Source: Delphinus delphis (taxonomy: Eukaryota > Chordata > Mammalia > Artiodactyla > Delphinidae). From it: a stretch of DNA of 64,000 nucleotides. Below are positions 1-12,700 of this stretch, piece by piece. The notes beneath the pieces were generated by a model, which worked only from the letters and a program-made list of their open reading frames with translations, was not told the origin of the DNA and ran no database searches. The DNA lies in NCBI RefSeq assembly GCF_949987515.2, contig NC_082685.1, positions 26,242,168 to 26,306,167 of the forward strand, written 5' to 3'. Position 1 is the stretch's first letter. Every line of letters starts with the position of its first letter. Position numbers and translations under genes: made by a program.

Positions 1-964
1 CCGTGGGAATGGGGCTTGACCCTATCCTGAATGTCTCTGGCATTGGAGAGGGGCAGGCATGGGAAACCCTAAGAAGAGGGTGAGGCCACAGGGCTGGGGC
101 CCAGGCAACTCCAAGTGAGTCCAAGGAGAAAACTGCTCTGTCTGCCCTCCCCCAGCACATGGCTGGGCCTCTGTCCTCAGAAGAGCTCCTACTACACGCT
201 GGATCTGGCTCCCATGTGAGCCTGCTAACGTCACATATGCCCACGAGCTTGGGTACCTTTGTCCCCTTTTTACAGTGTAGGAAACTGAGGTTCAGAGAAG
301 CAACCCAGCAGGAAGGGCTGACGTCAGGTCTGCCTGGCTCCCCCTGCTGGGGCCTGGGTCCCAGAGGAGGGCCCCCAGCTCTGGGGAGACTTGGCTCAAA
401 GCACAACCCCCAGCTCTCATTAACCACAGCCCATCTCAGGAAGCCCTGGCCTCTGCCTAAGCCATCCAAAGGGCCTGGGGCTGGGGCTGGACCGCACCTC
501 CACCCCTGCGAGCCAGTCTCCCTCACCCCAGCGAGGGCAGGGTCTGCACCAGCCTCTGTGCCCAGGGAGCCAGAAGTCTGTTCTTCCCCGACTGCAACAA
601 GCCATGGAGTGACCTAGACTCCACTCAGCACATGACATAATGAGGAGCAAGCCGGGCCAGGATTATGTAAAGTCTTTGGGGAGTAATAGCAGCAGCATTT
701 CTCAGAAAGACAGAAAGAGAGGCTCCGCCCGCTCAGACCAGGTTTGCCCCAGAGCCTGCCTGGTCCTCAGCATCACGCTCCCCCTTCTCTTGACTCAAGC
801 CCCAAGCCCCCAGGATGCAGCTCTCAGGAGCTAGCGACCTCATCTCCGGTCAGTTCCGTGCTCGTGTCTGTCCCAGGCCAGGCAGAAGGGGTTGAGGATG
901 GTATCTCGTCCCTCACCACCCTGGCATGCCCCCATCCTCTCTCTGCCACTCTTGTCCCCAGCAG

Positions 965-1795
965 TCTCTTCTCTACACAGCAGCCAGAAGGATCCTTTTA
1001 AAATATAAAATTAATTGTGCCTCGTCCCTGCTAAAGCCTCCTGTGGATCTCCAACCCACTAAAAATCCAGACTCTTTACGGGGACCGGAAGGGGCACGTG
1101 GTCTGGCCCCTGCTGCCTGCTCCCACCTCCCTCCCTCCCTCACCGCCCTCCAGCCACACAAGCCTCCTTACTGTTCCTGCTCTAAGACACTAAGCACACT
1201 CCCACCTCAGGGCCTTTGCACTTTTCCTCTGCCTGGAGATTGCTTTGCCCAGAGCTTCCCATAGTGGCTTCTCACTTCCTAGGTTGACATCTCAGCTCAG
1301 ATGCCACCTCCTCAGAGAGGCCTTCCCTGGCCATGCTGTCCCATGTTGTACTATCCTCCCAGCTCAGCTCTAGCCACCCCCTGCTCCATTTTCTTTCTTT
1401 TTTTTTTTTTTTTTTTTTTTTTTTTGCGGCACGCGGGCCTCTCACTGTTGTGGCCTCTCCCGCTGAGGAGCACAGGCTCCGGACGCGCAGGCTCAGCGGC
1501 CACAGCTCACGGGCCCAGCCGCTCCGCGGCATGTGGGATCCTCCCGGACCAGGTCACGAACCCGCGTCCCTTGCATCGGCAGGCAAACTCCCAACCACTG
1601 CACCACCAGGGAAGCCCCCAGCCCCGCTCCATTTTCCTCAGAGCTCTTCCCCAAGTTGTTTTATTTGCTACCTTTTCTATTGTCTGTCTCTATCCACTGG
1701 AAGGTAAGCTCCATGAAGGCAGGCCCTTAACTGTCTCATTCACCACTGTGGTTTCTAGCACCTAGCCCATACCTGGCTCACAGCAAATGAACAAT
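965..1795 (+). mobile_element. L2 LINE 3' region, interrupted by a CHR SINE
   Basis: Old L2-like phrases are visible: agcagccagaaggatccttt near 980, cagggcctttgcactt near 1210, cctcctcagagaggccttcc near 1306 and gtaagctccatgaaggcagg near 1704. The SINE at 1394-1618 splits it, with GCTCCATTTTC on both sides as a target duplication. Confidence 0.75.
1394..1618 (-). mobile_element. CHR-type SINE
   Basis: A poly(T) run (the element's A tail) is followed by gcggcacgcgggcctctcac and ends ccaccagggaagcc, the complement of the tRNA-like head. The flanking duplication GCTCCATTTTC marks insertion into L2. Confidence 0.93.
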
Positions 1796-1809
1796 AAGTA
1801 AATTTTAGT

Positions 1810-1970
1810 AAGTGCATAAAGGGCTTGGTGAGGTAGGTATGAATAAAGCTACTTAAAAGTTAAAGCAAATGAGATTCAGGGAGGTAAAGGGACTTGCCTA
1901 ATGGTACACAGGTAGTAAAAGCAGGGTAGAAGTTCAAACCAAGTCTCTGATTCCAGGTCAATGCCCTTAG
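1810..1970 (-). mobile_element. MIR relic
   Basis: The gaggtaggtatgaataaag, agattcagggaggtaaaggg and gtacacaggtagtaaaagc blocks match the reverse MIR core and tail in order. It is strongly diverged. Confidence 0.55.
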
Positions 1971-2054
1971 CAACTCTTCCCTCTACCCACCCACCCCACC
2001 ATGTTACTCCTGCCACTCACTAGAACTCTGAGCTCCTACCCACCCATCCTTACA

Positions 2055-2180
2055 ACAATTCCAGGAGATTAGAACTATTTTTTTATTATCCCCATTTTAC
2101 AGGTGAGAAAATTAAGTCCCAAGGTCAGACAGGGATGAAGTTAAAACGCAGGCAGGATTCAAACCCAGGCAGGCTAACAC
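2055..2180 (-). mobile_element. MIR relic
   Basis: ttattatccccattttacag followed by gtgagaaaattaag, and caggattcaaacccaggcag near 2153, are in the order of a reverse-strand MIR. Confidence 0.65.
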
Positions 2181-2887
2181 GGAAGTCTGGGTCTTAGCCT
2201 GTCTCCCCCACCGGTCACTTCTCCTCCACGCCAGTCCCTTTCCTGGGGGAGTTAGTGAGTGAACGAACACCAAAGGCAGGCAGAGAAGGTCTTCACTTGA
2301 CCTCACCTTCTTGAGGCAGAGGTCTGTGGGTTGGGGTGCCCAAAGAGCCAAAGGTTGGGGCCCATCCCTCCTCAGCTCCGCTTCCAAATGACCTTGAGGG
2401 AGGAAGGGGTGCCAACGGTCACCCTGAGGAAAATACCTTCGAGCTGATTCTGGGAGGTGGGGGTGCCCATAGGAGCACCCAAGTCTGGGTTCAAACCGCA
2501 GCCAGAGAGGCATGAAATGACTTCAGATCTGGTTTTGACTAGAAGGAAAGGCTGCACGCACCAGAGGGTGAGTGAGTGCAGGATGCGGGGGCGGGGGTTC
2601 CACAACCCAGCTCCCCTGAAGGCAAAGTCCACAGAGCCAGTCTTACCAGGGCCCAGCACAGAGCAGAAGCCCAGCGCCTGCCCATGGCTGGGGGCCAGGA
2701 GCTCGAAGGACCCAATCCCTTCTCCAGCATTGAGAGAGGAAAGCAGAAAAGGAAAAAGAGAAAGTGGAAGAAAAAGGAGCCGGAAAGAAAGCCCTTTCAA
2801 TAAGAACTCATGCTGTCTTTTTTTCCCTGTTTCTTTTAAATGCATGGAGTAACAATGACAATTAAAAAAACAAAACAAAACAAAAAC

Positions 2888-3104
2888 TGTTAATACTTAT
2901 TTGAGCATTTACCATCTGTCAGGCACTGTGCTTGGAGTCTGAATGTGGAATGTCTCATTAGATCCTCACAACAACCCCATGAGGTAGGCACGATTACACC
3001 CATTTTACAGATGAAGAAACTGAGGCCCTGAGCAGTCAAGTTACTTGCCAGAGTCACGCAGTAGGACCAGGATTTGAACACAGGCAGAGTAACTCTGGAG
3101 CTAG
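2888..3104 (-). mobile_element. MIR element, nearly full length
   Basis: Reads gcatttaccatctgtcaggc, cctcacaacaaccccatgag, cccattttacagatgaagaa and aggatttgaacacaggcaga in order, the complete reverse MIR layout. Confidence 0.8.
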
Positions 3105-4239
3105 CCTGAGACAGAGAGATTCAGACAGAGGTGAGCAGAGCAGGACAGACATCAGGCAGGTCAGCCATGGCAGAGAAAAAAGAAATGACTTTGATGGATG
3201 GATTGATTGACTGATTCCAGTGTGATTCCCTAGCTGGGCTTCCCTGCGGGCAATCCATAGCGTCACTTTAAGGACTTTTGGTTTGAAGGGTAGGAAACGA
3301 CAGGGAAAGACCAAGAGGCAGACAGAGAGCCAGACAGACACATACAAAGAGGGACACAGAAGACCCAGAGAAAGGGAACTGGAAAAAGCTAAGCAGGAGA
3401 ATTGGTTTCTTTTCCCCCCAAGCCTCGGGGTTAAATCCCCAAGACCTGAGAGAGCAGTGGGGGAGCTGGGAGCCAGCGAGAGGCTGGGCAGAGCTGGCCG
3501 TACCCAGACCCTGCACGGGGTGGCCAGAAGCCGGCCAGCCGGCCGCTACAATTCCAGCGCTGACAAGGCTGCTGGCCACTCTCCAGGCATCATCCTGCGG
3601 CGAGGAAACGTCCTTGCCACAAAAGGCACTGGGAGGTCACACCAAACCATACTCCCTTCCTCCCCTCTGAAGGTGGACCAGGTCGAGGGGAGGGGAAGGG
3701 AAAGGAGTGGGGGTGGGGGGAAGGAGCCCTTTCTGGAGATGTTTCAGCATCGCTATCCTCCCACACCCACACACACCCACTGTGGCCTTTCCCCAAAGAT
3801 GCCCACGGTTCCCCTTCTCCTAAAGTCCCCCAAGGAGGTTCGCAGGCCACGTGGGCGAGCTGGAAAGGAAGAGAGAAAGAATCAATAGGATCGATCGGGA
3901 GCTATATTTAATCCTAGCTGTATCTCTCATGTGGCCACTTGAGCTGCAGAGTCAGCGACGTGTGGGTGGCCACTCCTCACTGGGGACAGAAGTCGTGGAA
4001 CATGAGCTCAGAGGGCAGGGGGTTCAGACAGAGATATTAATGCCCCTTCCCAGCTGGGAGCGCCCCTCGGGGAAGCTGGTCCTGTCGCTCACTGTATCCT
4101 TGTTGCAAGATGCAAGGCTGGCTGGAAGGAAGGATGGGAGAGGAGGACAGGAGAAGAGGAAGGGAGCACGGATTGCCCAAGTACCTACTGTGTGCTGGGC
4201 TCTGTGCCAGGCACTTGCCCCCGCCCCGGGGAAGTGGTC

Positions 4240-4850
4240 CCATCTACATTCCCGGACGCACACATGGGTCAGCCATGTATTCACTGGCCCAAGCATGTAC
4301 TGAACCGTTGTTTGTGGCTGGCTCTGTGCAGGGGATACGGCAGTGAACACAATAGACTGAAGCGGCCTAGCCTTAGAGTTTACACTATAACAGGAGACAC
4401 AGAGAGCGAATAACTAAATACTTACCAGAACCTCAGGTAGCAATAAGTGCTAGGAAGAGAAACATACCCACGAGAGGACAGAGACAGGAATTCCCTGATA
4501 AGGGGACAACTGAACGGCGAGGGAGCAAAAGCCATGGGGACATCTGGGAGAAGGGCGTCCCCAGGCTGAGGACACAGCAAAGGCCCTTAGCTGGGGACAT
4601 GCTTGGCGTGTTCCAAGGGCAGCAGGAAGCTCGCTGGGGCTGGAGCAGAGCGGGCAAGGACGGGGCAGTAGAGCCCAAGGTTAGTGTGCGAGTCAGGAGC
4701 CAGGCTACACCAGGCCTTGCTGCCGAGCCAGGGACTTGGACTGCATTCTAAATGAGCTGAGAGCCTTTGACTAACAGAGTGACACAGTCTCACGTTTTGG
4801 ACTGTGGTACGGAGAAGGGACTATGGGCCGTCAGACTCAGAGAAGAGAGT
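4240..4850 (-). mobile_element. L2 LINE fragment
   Basis: The gggatacggcagtgaacaca block, the gcaaaggcccttagctggg block, cttggcgtgttccaagggca, the gctggggctggagcagagcg block and the gactgcattctaaatg block follow the reverse L2 3' order. It runs opposite to the copy at 965-1795. Confidence 0.7.
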
Positions 4851-5809
4851 CTCTGCTGCCTCAGCCACACCAGCCAGCCCAAAGGACCTGGCTCCTTGCT
4901 CCAGCACAGCCCTGCAGCAGGTACCAGAATGAGAGACATGGGGACCAGAGGGCCCCCTCCCACTTCCAGCAAAAGCCCTGGAAGACCCCACATACTTTCC
5001 TAGGTGAGTCACGCAAGTCAGCCCCTGATCGTGCTTTGCGTGGCCCCGTAATTATTTTATTCATTTATCCAGTAACCTTTAAGGGGGGCCTGCTCTCAGG
5101 ACATGTACTGGACATGCAGACAGGCAGAAAGGTCACTGCTTTCAAGGAGCTCACGTTCTCAGAGGGGCAAGGGTGAACGGGGGAGCTGCCTCGAGGGGCA
5201 GAGCCCATGCTGGGGCAGGCTGACTCCCTGTGACCCTGAGCAGTGGTGACACAGCTGGAATCACAGACTAATCCATGCCTAACTGGAACAAGCCCACACA
5301 GTACACACTCGGTGCCCTGCCCATGCCTTCCCACAATTGTGAGGAAACTCACTGATGCAGGGACGGGATGGAAAGTGCCCAAGGGGACACCGAGAGTGAG
5401 GGACCCAGGCTCTTCCTACTCAGAGTCAGCCCCTAGAAAGGAGAAGGGGCTCTCGCCTGGGAGCTCCTTGAGGGTTGGGCCTGGGTGGTCTCACTCACCG
5501 CTGTACCGCCCAGTGAGGGAGGGATCCAGGTGTGAACTGAGAGACCGGACCGCACGCAACAGAAGGGTCGAGATACCCTTCCGCATCCAGCCTGAGACGG
5601 CAGCCAGAGCGTGGCCAGTCCGCCCTGCTGCTTGGAATCATGCTGAAGAAGCCTCTTCTAAACCGCAGCTGACATGCCAGGGCCCCACTAAGGGGAGGGA
5701 AGCAGTATCCCTTCTGGAAGCCGCATGAATCCGTTCTCGAGAGGGGAAACCTTCACCTGAGCCTATGACGGTACCCCCCTGCCGCCATACAACAGCACGG
5801 AGTTCAGGT

Positions 5810-5980
5810 GGTTATTATGAATATTCTTGCTTTAATAATCATATACTCTTTGAGAATAAGATATTCTCTCATTTCAATTACCCCATTTTACAAAAGAGTA
5901 AACAGGACCAGAAAGGCTAACACACACCTAAGGTCTCCAGCTCGTAAGTGGTGGAACTGAGATTCCAATTCCATTCGACT
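5810..5980 (-). mobile_element. MIR relic
   Basis: ttaccccattttacaaaaga, then gtctccagctcgtaagtggt and gagattccaattcc, fit a diverged reverse MIR. Confidence 0.55.
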
Positions 5981-7577
5981 CCAGAGTCCACATGCCCACC
6001 CTCTCAAAAGACCACCTCCCTGGCTATCACAGCCCCTCCGGAGGCCTGCTCGGGGATGTTCTGGGCACTGTCAGTCCTGGGAGGCTGGCCTACTGCAAAA
6101 CCTTGGGTGTTCTGGCCTTTTTTTCTTAATCAGGTAGAGAAGCCCTTTTCTGCAAATGAAAATAGGCAGGAATATCCAACCATGTGGCTTATAAAAGCAG
6201 AGTTGCTCCCACACCACCATCCCTGGTGCTGGGGCCCCTCCCACTCCCTGAGGGCTGGCTCAGCTGACCCCAGGTGCTCCTCTGCTGAGACTCAAGTCCC
6301 ACCACCCAGCAGCCCTGCTTCCTGTAGCCAGGGGGTGCTGACACCTCCACATCCCAGCTGAAGGGCATCAACCTTGGAGGCAGGTAGAGTGGGGCCTTCT
6401 CATCCTTGCTTGGCAGGTGAAGAAACCAGGCCCAGAGCCAGACATGCTTGTCCCCCGCACTGGGGGCTGCTCAGCGACCGAGCTGCCACTGGAACCCAGG
6501 GGTCCTGCCTCCTGGCCCAGTGCTGTTTCTTCAAGGTGGCAACTACCTGCAGGCCAAAGGTGACCAGGACCAAGGGCAGGAAGGGGAGGGGCTGATGTAA
6601 TAATCCCGGGTGGGCAGGGTGGCCCTCCCCCAGTTCCTGGCCTGCCAGGTGTCCCACTACCTAAGCCTTTAGCCCCCTGGGCAGCATACCTCTCCCTCCA
6701 GAGCCGAACCTAAAGCTAAGAAAGTCCTGCATTCCTGGAACAGCCAACCTCAGGGCCCTCAGAGTGCTCCGGGAAAGCTTCAGGGAGCCATGGGGAGAAA
6801 CTCTTGCAGAAGAGCCTGGTGTAGAAGCCTGGCTGACATCTATGCAGGTTTCACCGAAGACTGCCCACTCTGCAAAGTCGGCCAAGAGCTCCCGGGCGGG
6901 GCACCCAGACAAAGGTGGGCCTGCATCTTGCACCTACCTGCCTATGGGGTCTAGCGCCTCGGGACGCTGTCAAATCTGAGATTCTGAGTGTTGTACAGAC
7001 TCAGATCTGAGACTCCGGGCGTTTCTGGGGATTCCAGATTCCAGGCATTTATAGGCATTGTTTATACTTGGTGTTTGCTGAAATTCCCAGACTGCATTCT
7101 AACTGTGTATGAATGCAAGTCTCAGAAGACACCATTCTTTCAGCTGGATGGAGCCCTGAGAAGGAGGGAGCAGGTTCTCAGACCATCCTGGGCCCCCTGG
7201 CCTGACTGAGGACTACTGGCTGCCCCTCCCCCACAGGCAGGGCAAGCCTCTAACACAGCCCCATCCTCCTGCCCGGCTTGGCCACATAAATCACCCTCCC
7301 AATAATATTTGTATTGATTATCTAGATTGGAAGCCTCAATTGGCTCCATTGTCTCACTTCCTCTCCCAGGGCTCGCAGATGGGATCCCTTCGCCTCATCT
7401 GCGTTTCTAATGCGACATTTAAATAGAGCAGCCTCAGCGGCCAGCAAGGCCCCTGGCTGCCCTGGGTGTTGGGGGATTGGAGGAATGATAAACATATTCC
7501 CTGACAGAGAATCATTAAATCTAGAGTTTGTGGAGCTGGAGGAGAAGCCAAGGCGGGCGAGTCCCTGGATACTCCAG

Positions 7578-7722
7578 GGGTGGTCCCCCAGCACCACCAG
7601 GGCGCTTGTTAGACATGCAGAGCTCAAGGCCCCAACCCAGACTCTCTGAATCAACATCAGCATTGTAATAAGAACCCTCAGTGATTCCGATGCACGTTAG
7701 TGTTTAAGAAGCACTGCTCTGG
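7578..7722 (+). mobile_element. MER5A-like hAT-Charlie fragment
   Basis: Starts gtggtccccagcaccacca and includes gcgcttgttagacatgcaga, cccagactctctgaatcaac and gattccgatgcacgttagtg, ending gaagcactgctctgg. This order matches the short non-autonomous MER5A element. Confidence 0.7.
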
Positions 7723-7724
7723 TA

Positions 7725-7800
7725 CAGCCCTTGTAATGTACAGAGGGAAACTGAGGCTCAGAGAAGGCAAGGTTACACAGCAGGTGAGATCCCCCCAGTC
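7725..7800 (-). mobile_element. MIR core fragment
   Basis: gggaaactgaggctcagaga and gttacacagcaggtgagatc are the reverse MIR tail. It abuts the MER5A-like element. Confidence 0.5.
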
Positions 7801-8099
7801 TCCAGTCCAGGCAGAGGAAATGAGAGGACAAGTGGCTTCTGGAGGGAGGGGCCGGCCATTTCCGGCCTCCTCTCCCTCCCAAGCTCTTGACTCCTATCTC
7901 AGAGCCTGGACAGATGGTTCAGACCAGAGTCTGACCCCCCTGTACTCTCCCAGCCTGGAGGGGCCAGCCAGAGCTCCGGGGACTCCCCAGGAGGGCACCT
8001 CCCTCCCGCCCCAGCCAGCCAGCTGCCCCTTCCCTGGCAGCAACTGGACAGCAGATCCCAGGGAAAACCAGCACCTGGGTCTGCCCAGCACAGCCAGGC

Positions 8100-8425
8100 G
8101 TCCACGGAGGGGGGGCACAGAGAGACGAGGCCCCAGAGAGGCGGCCAGCAGAGGGCCTGGGAGAGGTGGGGAGGAGGGATGGAAAGCTGTGGTCGGAGAG
8201 AGGGAAGCAGGGAGAAAGACAGAGATGGTGAGGAGGGGGGAGCCAGAGAAATGGACAGAAACAGCCAGAAGGAAGGGAGAAGGACTCAGAGAGAGAGTTG
8301 CCCAGATAAAAGGAGAAGCAGCCAGACTGAGAAAGGAAGAAGGGGGACGAGGGAGGGAGGGATGGAGGCAGTAAAGAGTGATGGGGCAGGAGAAGGGAGG
8401 GGAGGCAGCTGGCCTGGAGAAGCAG
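8100..8425 (+). repeat. Purine-rich (GA) tract
   Basis: About 320 bp with a very strong G+A excess on the plus strand (repeats of gagagag, ggaagg and agggaggga), hence pyrimidine-rich on the FGF18 strand. There is no unit repeat throughout. Confidence 0.7.
8144..8156 (+). promoter_or_regulatory. CTCF-like motif
   Basis: GCCAGCAGAGGGC matches the CTCF core CCASYAGRKGGC at all twelve positions on the plus strand. It lies in FGF18 intron 3, next to the purine-rich tract. Confidence 0.45.
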
Positions 8426-9084
8426 GAGCCCAGCGTGGCCCAGCCCTGCCCAGCCCGGCCTGGCCCAGCCCCCAGTGACGGTGCAGCTGCCACACTTGGG
8501 CCCTACCATGAGGTCAGTCCTGCCCCGGGGCTGAGGGAAAATAAATGGTGTCCAAGATAAAAGATCCAAGAAATTATTTGTCTTGTTGTCATGTCTTGAC
8601 TGCAATGGGCAGGGGCTGGCGGGCAGACGGAGCATCATCTCGGAGAAACCCAGGCCGGCAGGCTCGGCCGCAGGCACGCACGTACCGTGGCCACCTACAG
8701 CCCCGGCTCCCCCCCACCCAAGGCTGGGGCCTGGGACACCTCCCAGAACCTGGGCCTGAGAAGGTAGGAAGCGATGGAGGTGTGGTCAGTATTTGCTCAG
8801 TGTCTGGCCCCTAAATCCCCTCCAGGCTCTGGGAGGGAGGAGTCCTGCCTGCTTCACTCACTGCGGAGGGTCTTTGTGGGTTGGGGGCTTAGGGAGGGAA
8901 GGGAGTCAGGGTTATTTCACTCCTCCCAGCCCCTCTGCAGAGGCAGCTTGGGGCAGGTGATGCTTCCTAAACACCCCAGAAGAGAGCTGGGCAGTTCCAG
9001 GGTCAAGGGCAGGTCATGGGGACCATGGCCCAAGGTGCTGTGAGTGCCCACGCCTCACAGGTGCACAAGCTCAGGCCCGCAGAG

Positions 9085-9155
9085 CACACACACACAGGCC
9101 TGTGCACATGCACACACACTGTCACACACATATGCACATATGCGCACACACACTC
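9085..9155 (+). repeat. Interrupted (CA)n microsatellite
   Basis: Runs of cacacaca broken by tgtgcacatg and tatgcacatatgcg. Confidence 0.8.
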
Positions 9156-9274
9156 ACGCCGGGCCAATTTCCACCACCACCACCAGCATCCAAAAAGCGT
9201 GCCCCAGAGGCTCCCACCCCTCCGAGCATCTGAACCTGGGGAAGCAATGCCGTGGGGAGCAGGTTGCCACGGAT

Positions 9275-9490
9275 ACCCATGACGACTGGCATTTATGGGG
9301 CATTTACCAGCAAGAGCATGCTTTATTCATGTCTTCAGTTACTACTCCCAATAAGGCTCTCAGGGATGCACTACTGCATCCCCATTTTATAGATGAGGAA
9401 ACTGAGGCCCAGAAAGGCTCAGCGCCAGGCGCAAGATCACACAGCCAGGACACGGCAGAGCTGGGATTTGAACCTGAGGTCTCAGAGGCC
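9275..9490 (-). mobile_element. MIR element next to FGF18 exon 3
   Basis: catccccattttatagatga, gaaactgaggcccagaaagg, atcacacagccaggacacgg and ctgggatttgaacctgaggt are in reverse MIR order. It ends about 50 bp from the exon 3 donor. Confidence 0.8.
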
Positions 9491-9540
9491 GGGAAGAATG
9501 TGTACACGGTCGAGGGGGGGGGGAGGGGGTTGACACTTAC

Positions 9541-9721
9541 CATACTTGTCCCCGTCCTCGCCGCGGGCGCTGATCCTACGGCCCAGGACCTGAATGTGCT
9601 TCCCGCTGGTCCGGCTGTAGAGCTGGTACAGCCGCAGCTGCTTACGGCTCACATCGTCCCGAGCCCGCGTCTGGTTCTCCACGTGGATGCGGAAGTCCAC
9701 GTTCTCCTCGGCCACCAGCAC
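9541..9721 (-). CDS. FGF18: FGF18 exon 3
   Basis: This 181-nt exon has acceptor CTGCTCAG and donor GTAAGTGTC. It encodes residues 24-83, VLVAEENVDF through GEDGDKY, ending one base into the next codon. Exon 2 lies 14.4 kb away. Confidence 0.97.
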
Positions 9722-12700
9722 CTGAGCAGGGAAAGGGGAGATGGTGAGCTACTCTGGAAGTCCAGAGTCCCTGTGTGCAGGAACCACATTCACAACAAAG
9801 AGCCAGGGTCTCCTCTATGTCAGCTCTGGGTCAGGCATCAGCACACGCTCGTAATTGCCCTGTTACCACCCCCATTTCACAGATGAGGCAACTGAGGCTC
9901 AGAGAGATGAGGTAAGTTGCCCAAGGTGGCCCAGCCAGGAAGCAGCAAAGCTAAGAATCAGGTTTAGGTCTATTTGACAGCAACATTTGCTATCTTTCCA
10001 ACACACCCCCAAATTAAAGCAAGAAGGATGGAGTGGAGTTTCCCATGTGACCTTGGGCCCATGGTTTGTTCCGCCTCAGGTTCTTCCCCAGTAAAACAGG
10101 GGAGCAGAGCCTCCAGCCTGACTACACCCCAGGGTGGCTGTTAGGATACAGTGAGCAAATGGGAAGAAAAGTACCAAAATCAATATGGAGATGGGAAATG
10201 GATGGGGGCAGTTAATTCCTGTTTAGGTCCTCAGCAGGGAAGGAAGGAGACCTGGCAAATTTCTTCCTGGGAACGAATGAACCAGAGCCCAATGTCATTT
10301 CTCCCCCTGGAGCTGATGCTGGGGGCGGTCTCCTCTCCACATCCCAAGTGTCCTATGCTCGCCTCCACCACCAAGCATTTGACCACATCCCTAGCCCCTC
10401 GTGGAGAAGCCTTTGCTTAGCATCTCTCATCAAAATTCCCTGTATCCCTGGAGGTTTAGCTCATGTCCGACCACACTCTCCAGGAAGCCACCTCTGGCTA
10501 CGCCAGCACGTATCTCTCCCGTCTTCTTTCCCTGAACACGGCCTCTCACGTAGACAATTTGCACCCACCTCCTCACCAGCCTCCTGCTTCTACTCTTTCC
10601 CCCTGGTAGTCCATCTTCCCAAACCCAATCACCTTGTGCAACCCTCCCCTCCAAACTCTCCGGGGCTTCCCATCGCATTTAGATAAATGTCCCCACCAGG
10701 GCCTCAGGGCCCTGCAAGATGAGCCCCCAGACTTCCCTGGTGGTGCAGTGGTTAAGAGTCCGCCTGCCGATGCAGGGGACACGGGTTCGTGCCCCGGTCC
10801 GGGAAGATCCCACATGCCGCGGAGCGGCTGGGCCCGTGAGCCATGGCCACTGAGCCTGCGCGTCCGGAGCCTGTGCTCCGCAACGGGAGAGGCCACAACA
10901 GTGAGAGGCCCGCGTACCGCAAAAAAAAAAAAAAAAGATGAGCCCCCAACTGCTTTCCACCTTCATCTTTTACCACTCCTTCCCCACCAGTTACACTGGC
11001 TGTCTTATTAGGGCTCTGAGCATTCCAAACACAAAATACACACATGCCTCAGGGCCTTTGCACTTGCTCTTCCCTCTGCTTCAGTGCTCTTTCCCAGATT
11101 TTTGCACTCTGGCTCCTCTAATTCATTCTGCTCACATGTCACGTCCTGAGACAGGACTTCCTTGACTGCTTCTCTGAGGCAGCCCCCACTTCTGTCACTC
11201 CTCATCTCTCTACCATGCTTTGATTTTCTTTCTAGCATTGATCAACCTCACATAACATCTATTTATCTAGTTTTTGTCTGTCTCCCCCACTTGTTTTCTG
11301 CTCTATCTCCAGCACACAGCATAGTAGGAACTCAAACATTTGTCAAATGTATGAATGAACAAGTGAACATTGAAAAGATGTGGAGTCTGTCATCCCATTC
11401 AGCATTGAATTAGGTTTTCCTACGCCCTGATAATTGTATGCCTGTCCCAGCCCATCTTAACCAGAAAGCTGAACAATTCTTGAAGTCCAGACAGCGTTCT
11501 GCGTTTGTTCTAGGCACGCTAGGCTTGCAGGACCCCGTTCCCACAAGAGCGTGACCCCACTCAGCCCATGATGGGGCTCTTGGAATTGGGGCTGCCCAAG
11601 CATCTGTCTCAGCTCTCAGTTGTGAGCTCTCCAGGGTAGGGACCATGTTTTCCTCATTGCAGGGTCTCTGTTCCCCTGCTGACCTGCACATGTCCTCCAA
11701 TCCCAGCCTAGGCTCCACAGACACTTCACCTGGACGACATTATTGAACTTTCACTATCATCCTCAGGGTGGAAACATTAGGTCACATTACAGATGAGGAA
11801 ACTGAGGCTCCGAAGCTGAACCAACAAGGTCACAGAGCAAGCAATGGCAGAGTTAGCCCCAGGCCATGTGGCCCCAAAGTGTTGCTTTCAGCTCCACCTC
11901 AGTGGGCCCCACCAGTACAGTGGTGAGCAGGATCCGGGTTCAAAATCCAGTCCTGAGCATACATCCAGAGAAGGCCATAATTCGAAGTGACATTTGCACC
12001 CCAGCATTCACTGCAGCACTATCTACAACAGCCAGGACATGGAAGCAACCTAAATGTCCATCAACAGAGGAATGAATAAAGAAGATGTGGTTCATATATA
12101 TACAATGGACTATTACTCAGCCATAAAAAAGAATGAAATAATACCATTTGCAGCAACATGGATGGACCTGGAGACTGTCATACTGAGTGAAATAAGTCAG
12201 ACAGAGAAAGACAAATATCATATGATATCACTTATACGTGGAATCTAAAAAAACGGTACAGAGGGACTTGTTTACAAAGGATAAATAGAGTCACAGGTAT
12301 AGAAAACAAACTTATGGTTACCGGGGGGAAAGGGGTGGGGGGATAAATTGGGAGACCAGGATGACATATACACACCACTATATATAAAATAGATAACTAA
12401 TAAGGACCTACTGTATAGCACAGGGAACTCTTCTCAATACTCTGTAATGACCTATATGGGAAAAGAATCTAAAAAAGGGTGGATATATGTGTATGTATAA
12501 CTGATACACTTTGTTGTACAGCAGAAATTAATGCAACATTGTAAATCAACTATACTCTTAAAAAACACAAAAAACCCCAGGGTTAGCCACTCCCTAGCTA
12601 AGGGTCCCCAGGCAACTTACTGAGAGTGGTGACAATGGCATCCACCTTGTGGGTTGCTCTGAATATTAAACATACAGTCTTAGAACAGTTGCCTGGTACA

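Larger units (their letters stand above)
1..9540 (-). other. FGF18 intron 3 (partial)
   Basis: The intron continues left of the window. It holds an L2 with an inserted SINE (965-1795), an opposite-strand L2 (4240-4850), several MIR relics, MER5A-like sequence (7578-7722) and a purine-rich tract (8100-8420). No FGF18 exon 4 was found. The rest is single-copy-looking sequence, including a possible conserved block at 7270-7560. Confidence 0.8.

Noticed and set aside
7919..8677. Open frame of 252 codons opposite the purine-rich tract
   Set aside because: It is explained by the strong purine/pyrimidine bias, which removes stop codons. It is low-complexity Pro/Ser/Leu with no family match.
1..9540. 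FGF18 exons 4 and 5
   Set aside because: I looked on the minus strand for the segment following GDKY and for the basic C-terminus and found neither. They should lie beyond the left edge.
9044..9886. Plus-strand open frame of 280 codons across FGF18 exon 3
   Set aside because: It is a shadow of the real exon on the other strand plus a (CA)n repeat and two MIRs.
10745..10815. tRNA-like sequence at the head of the CHR SINEs
   Set aside because: The A- and B-box-like parts belong to the SINE's tRNA-derived head, not to a functional tRNA gene.
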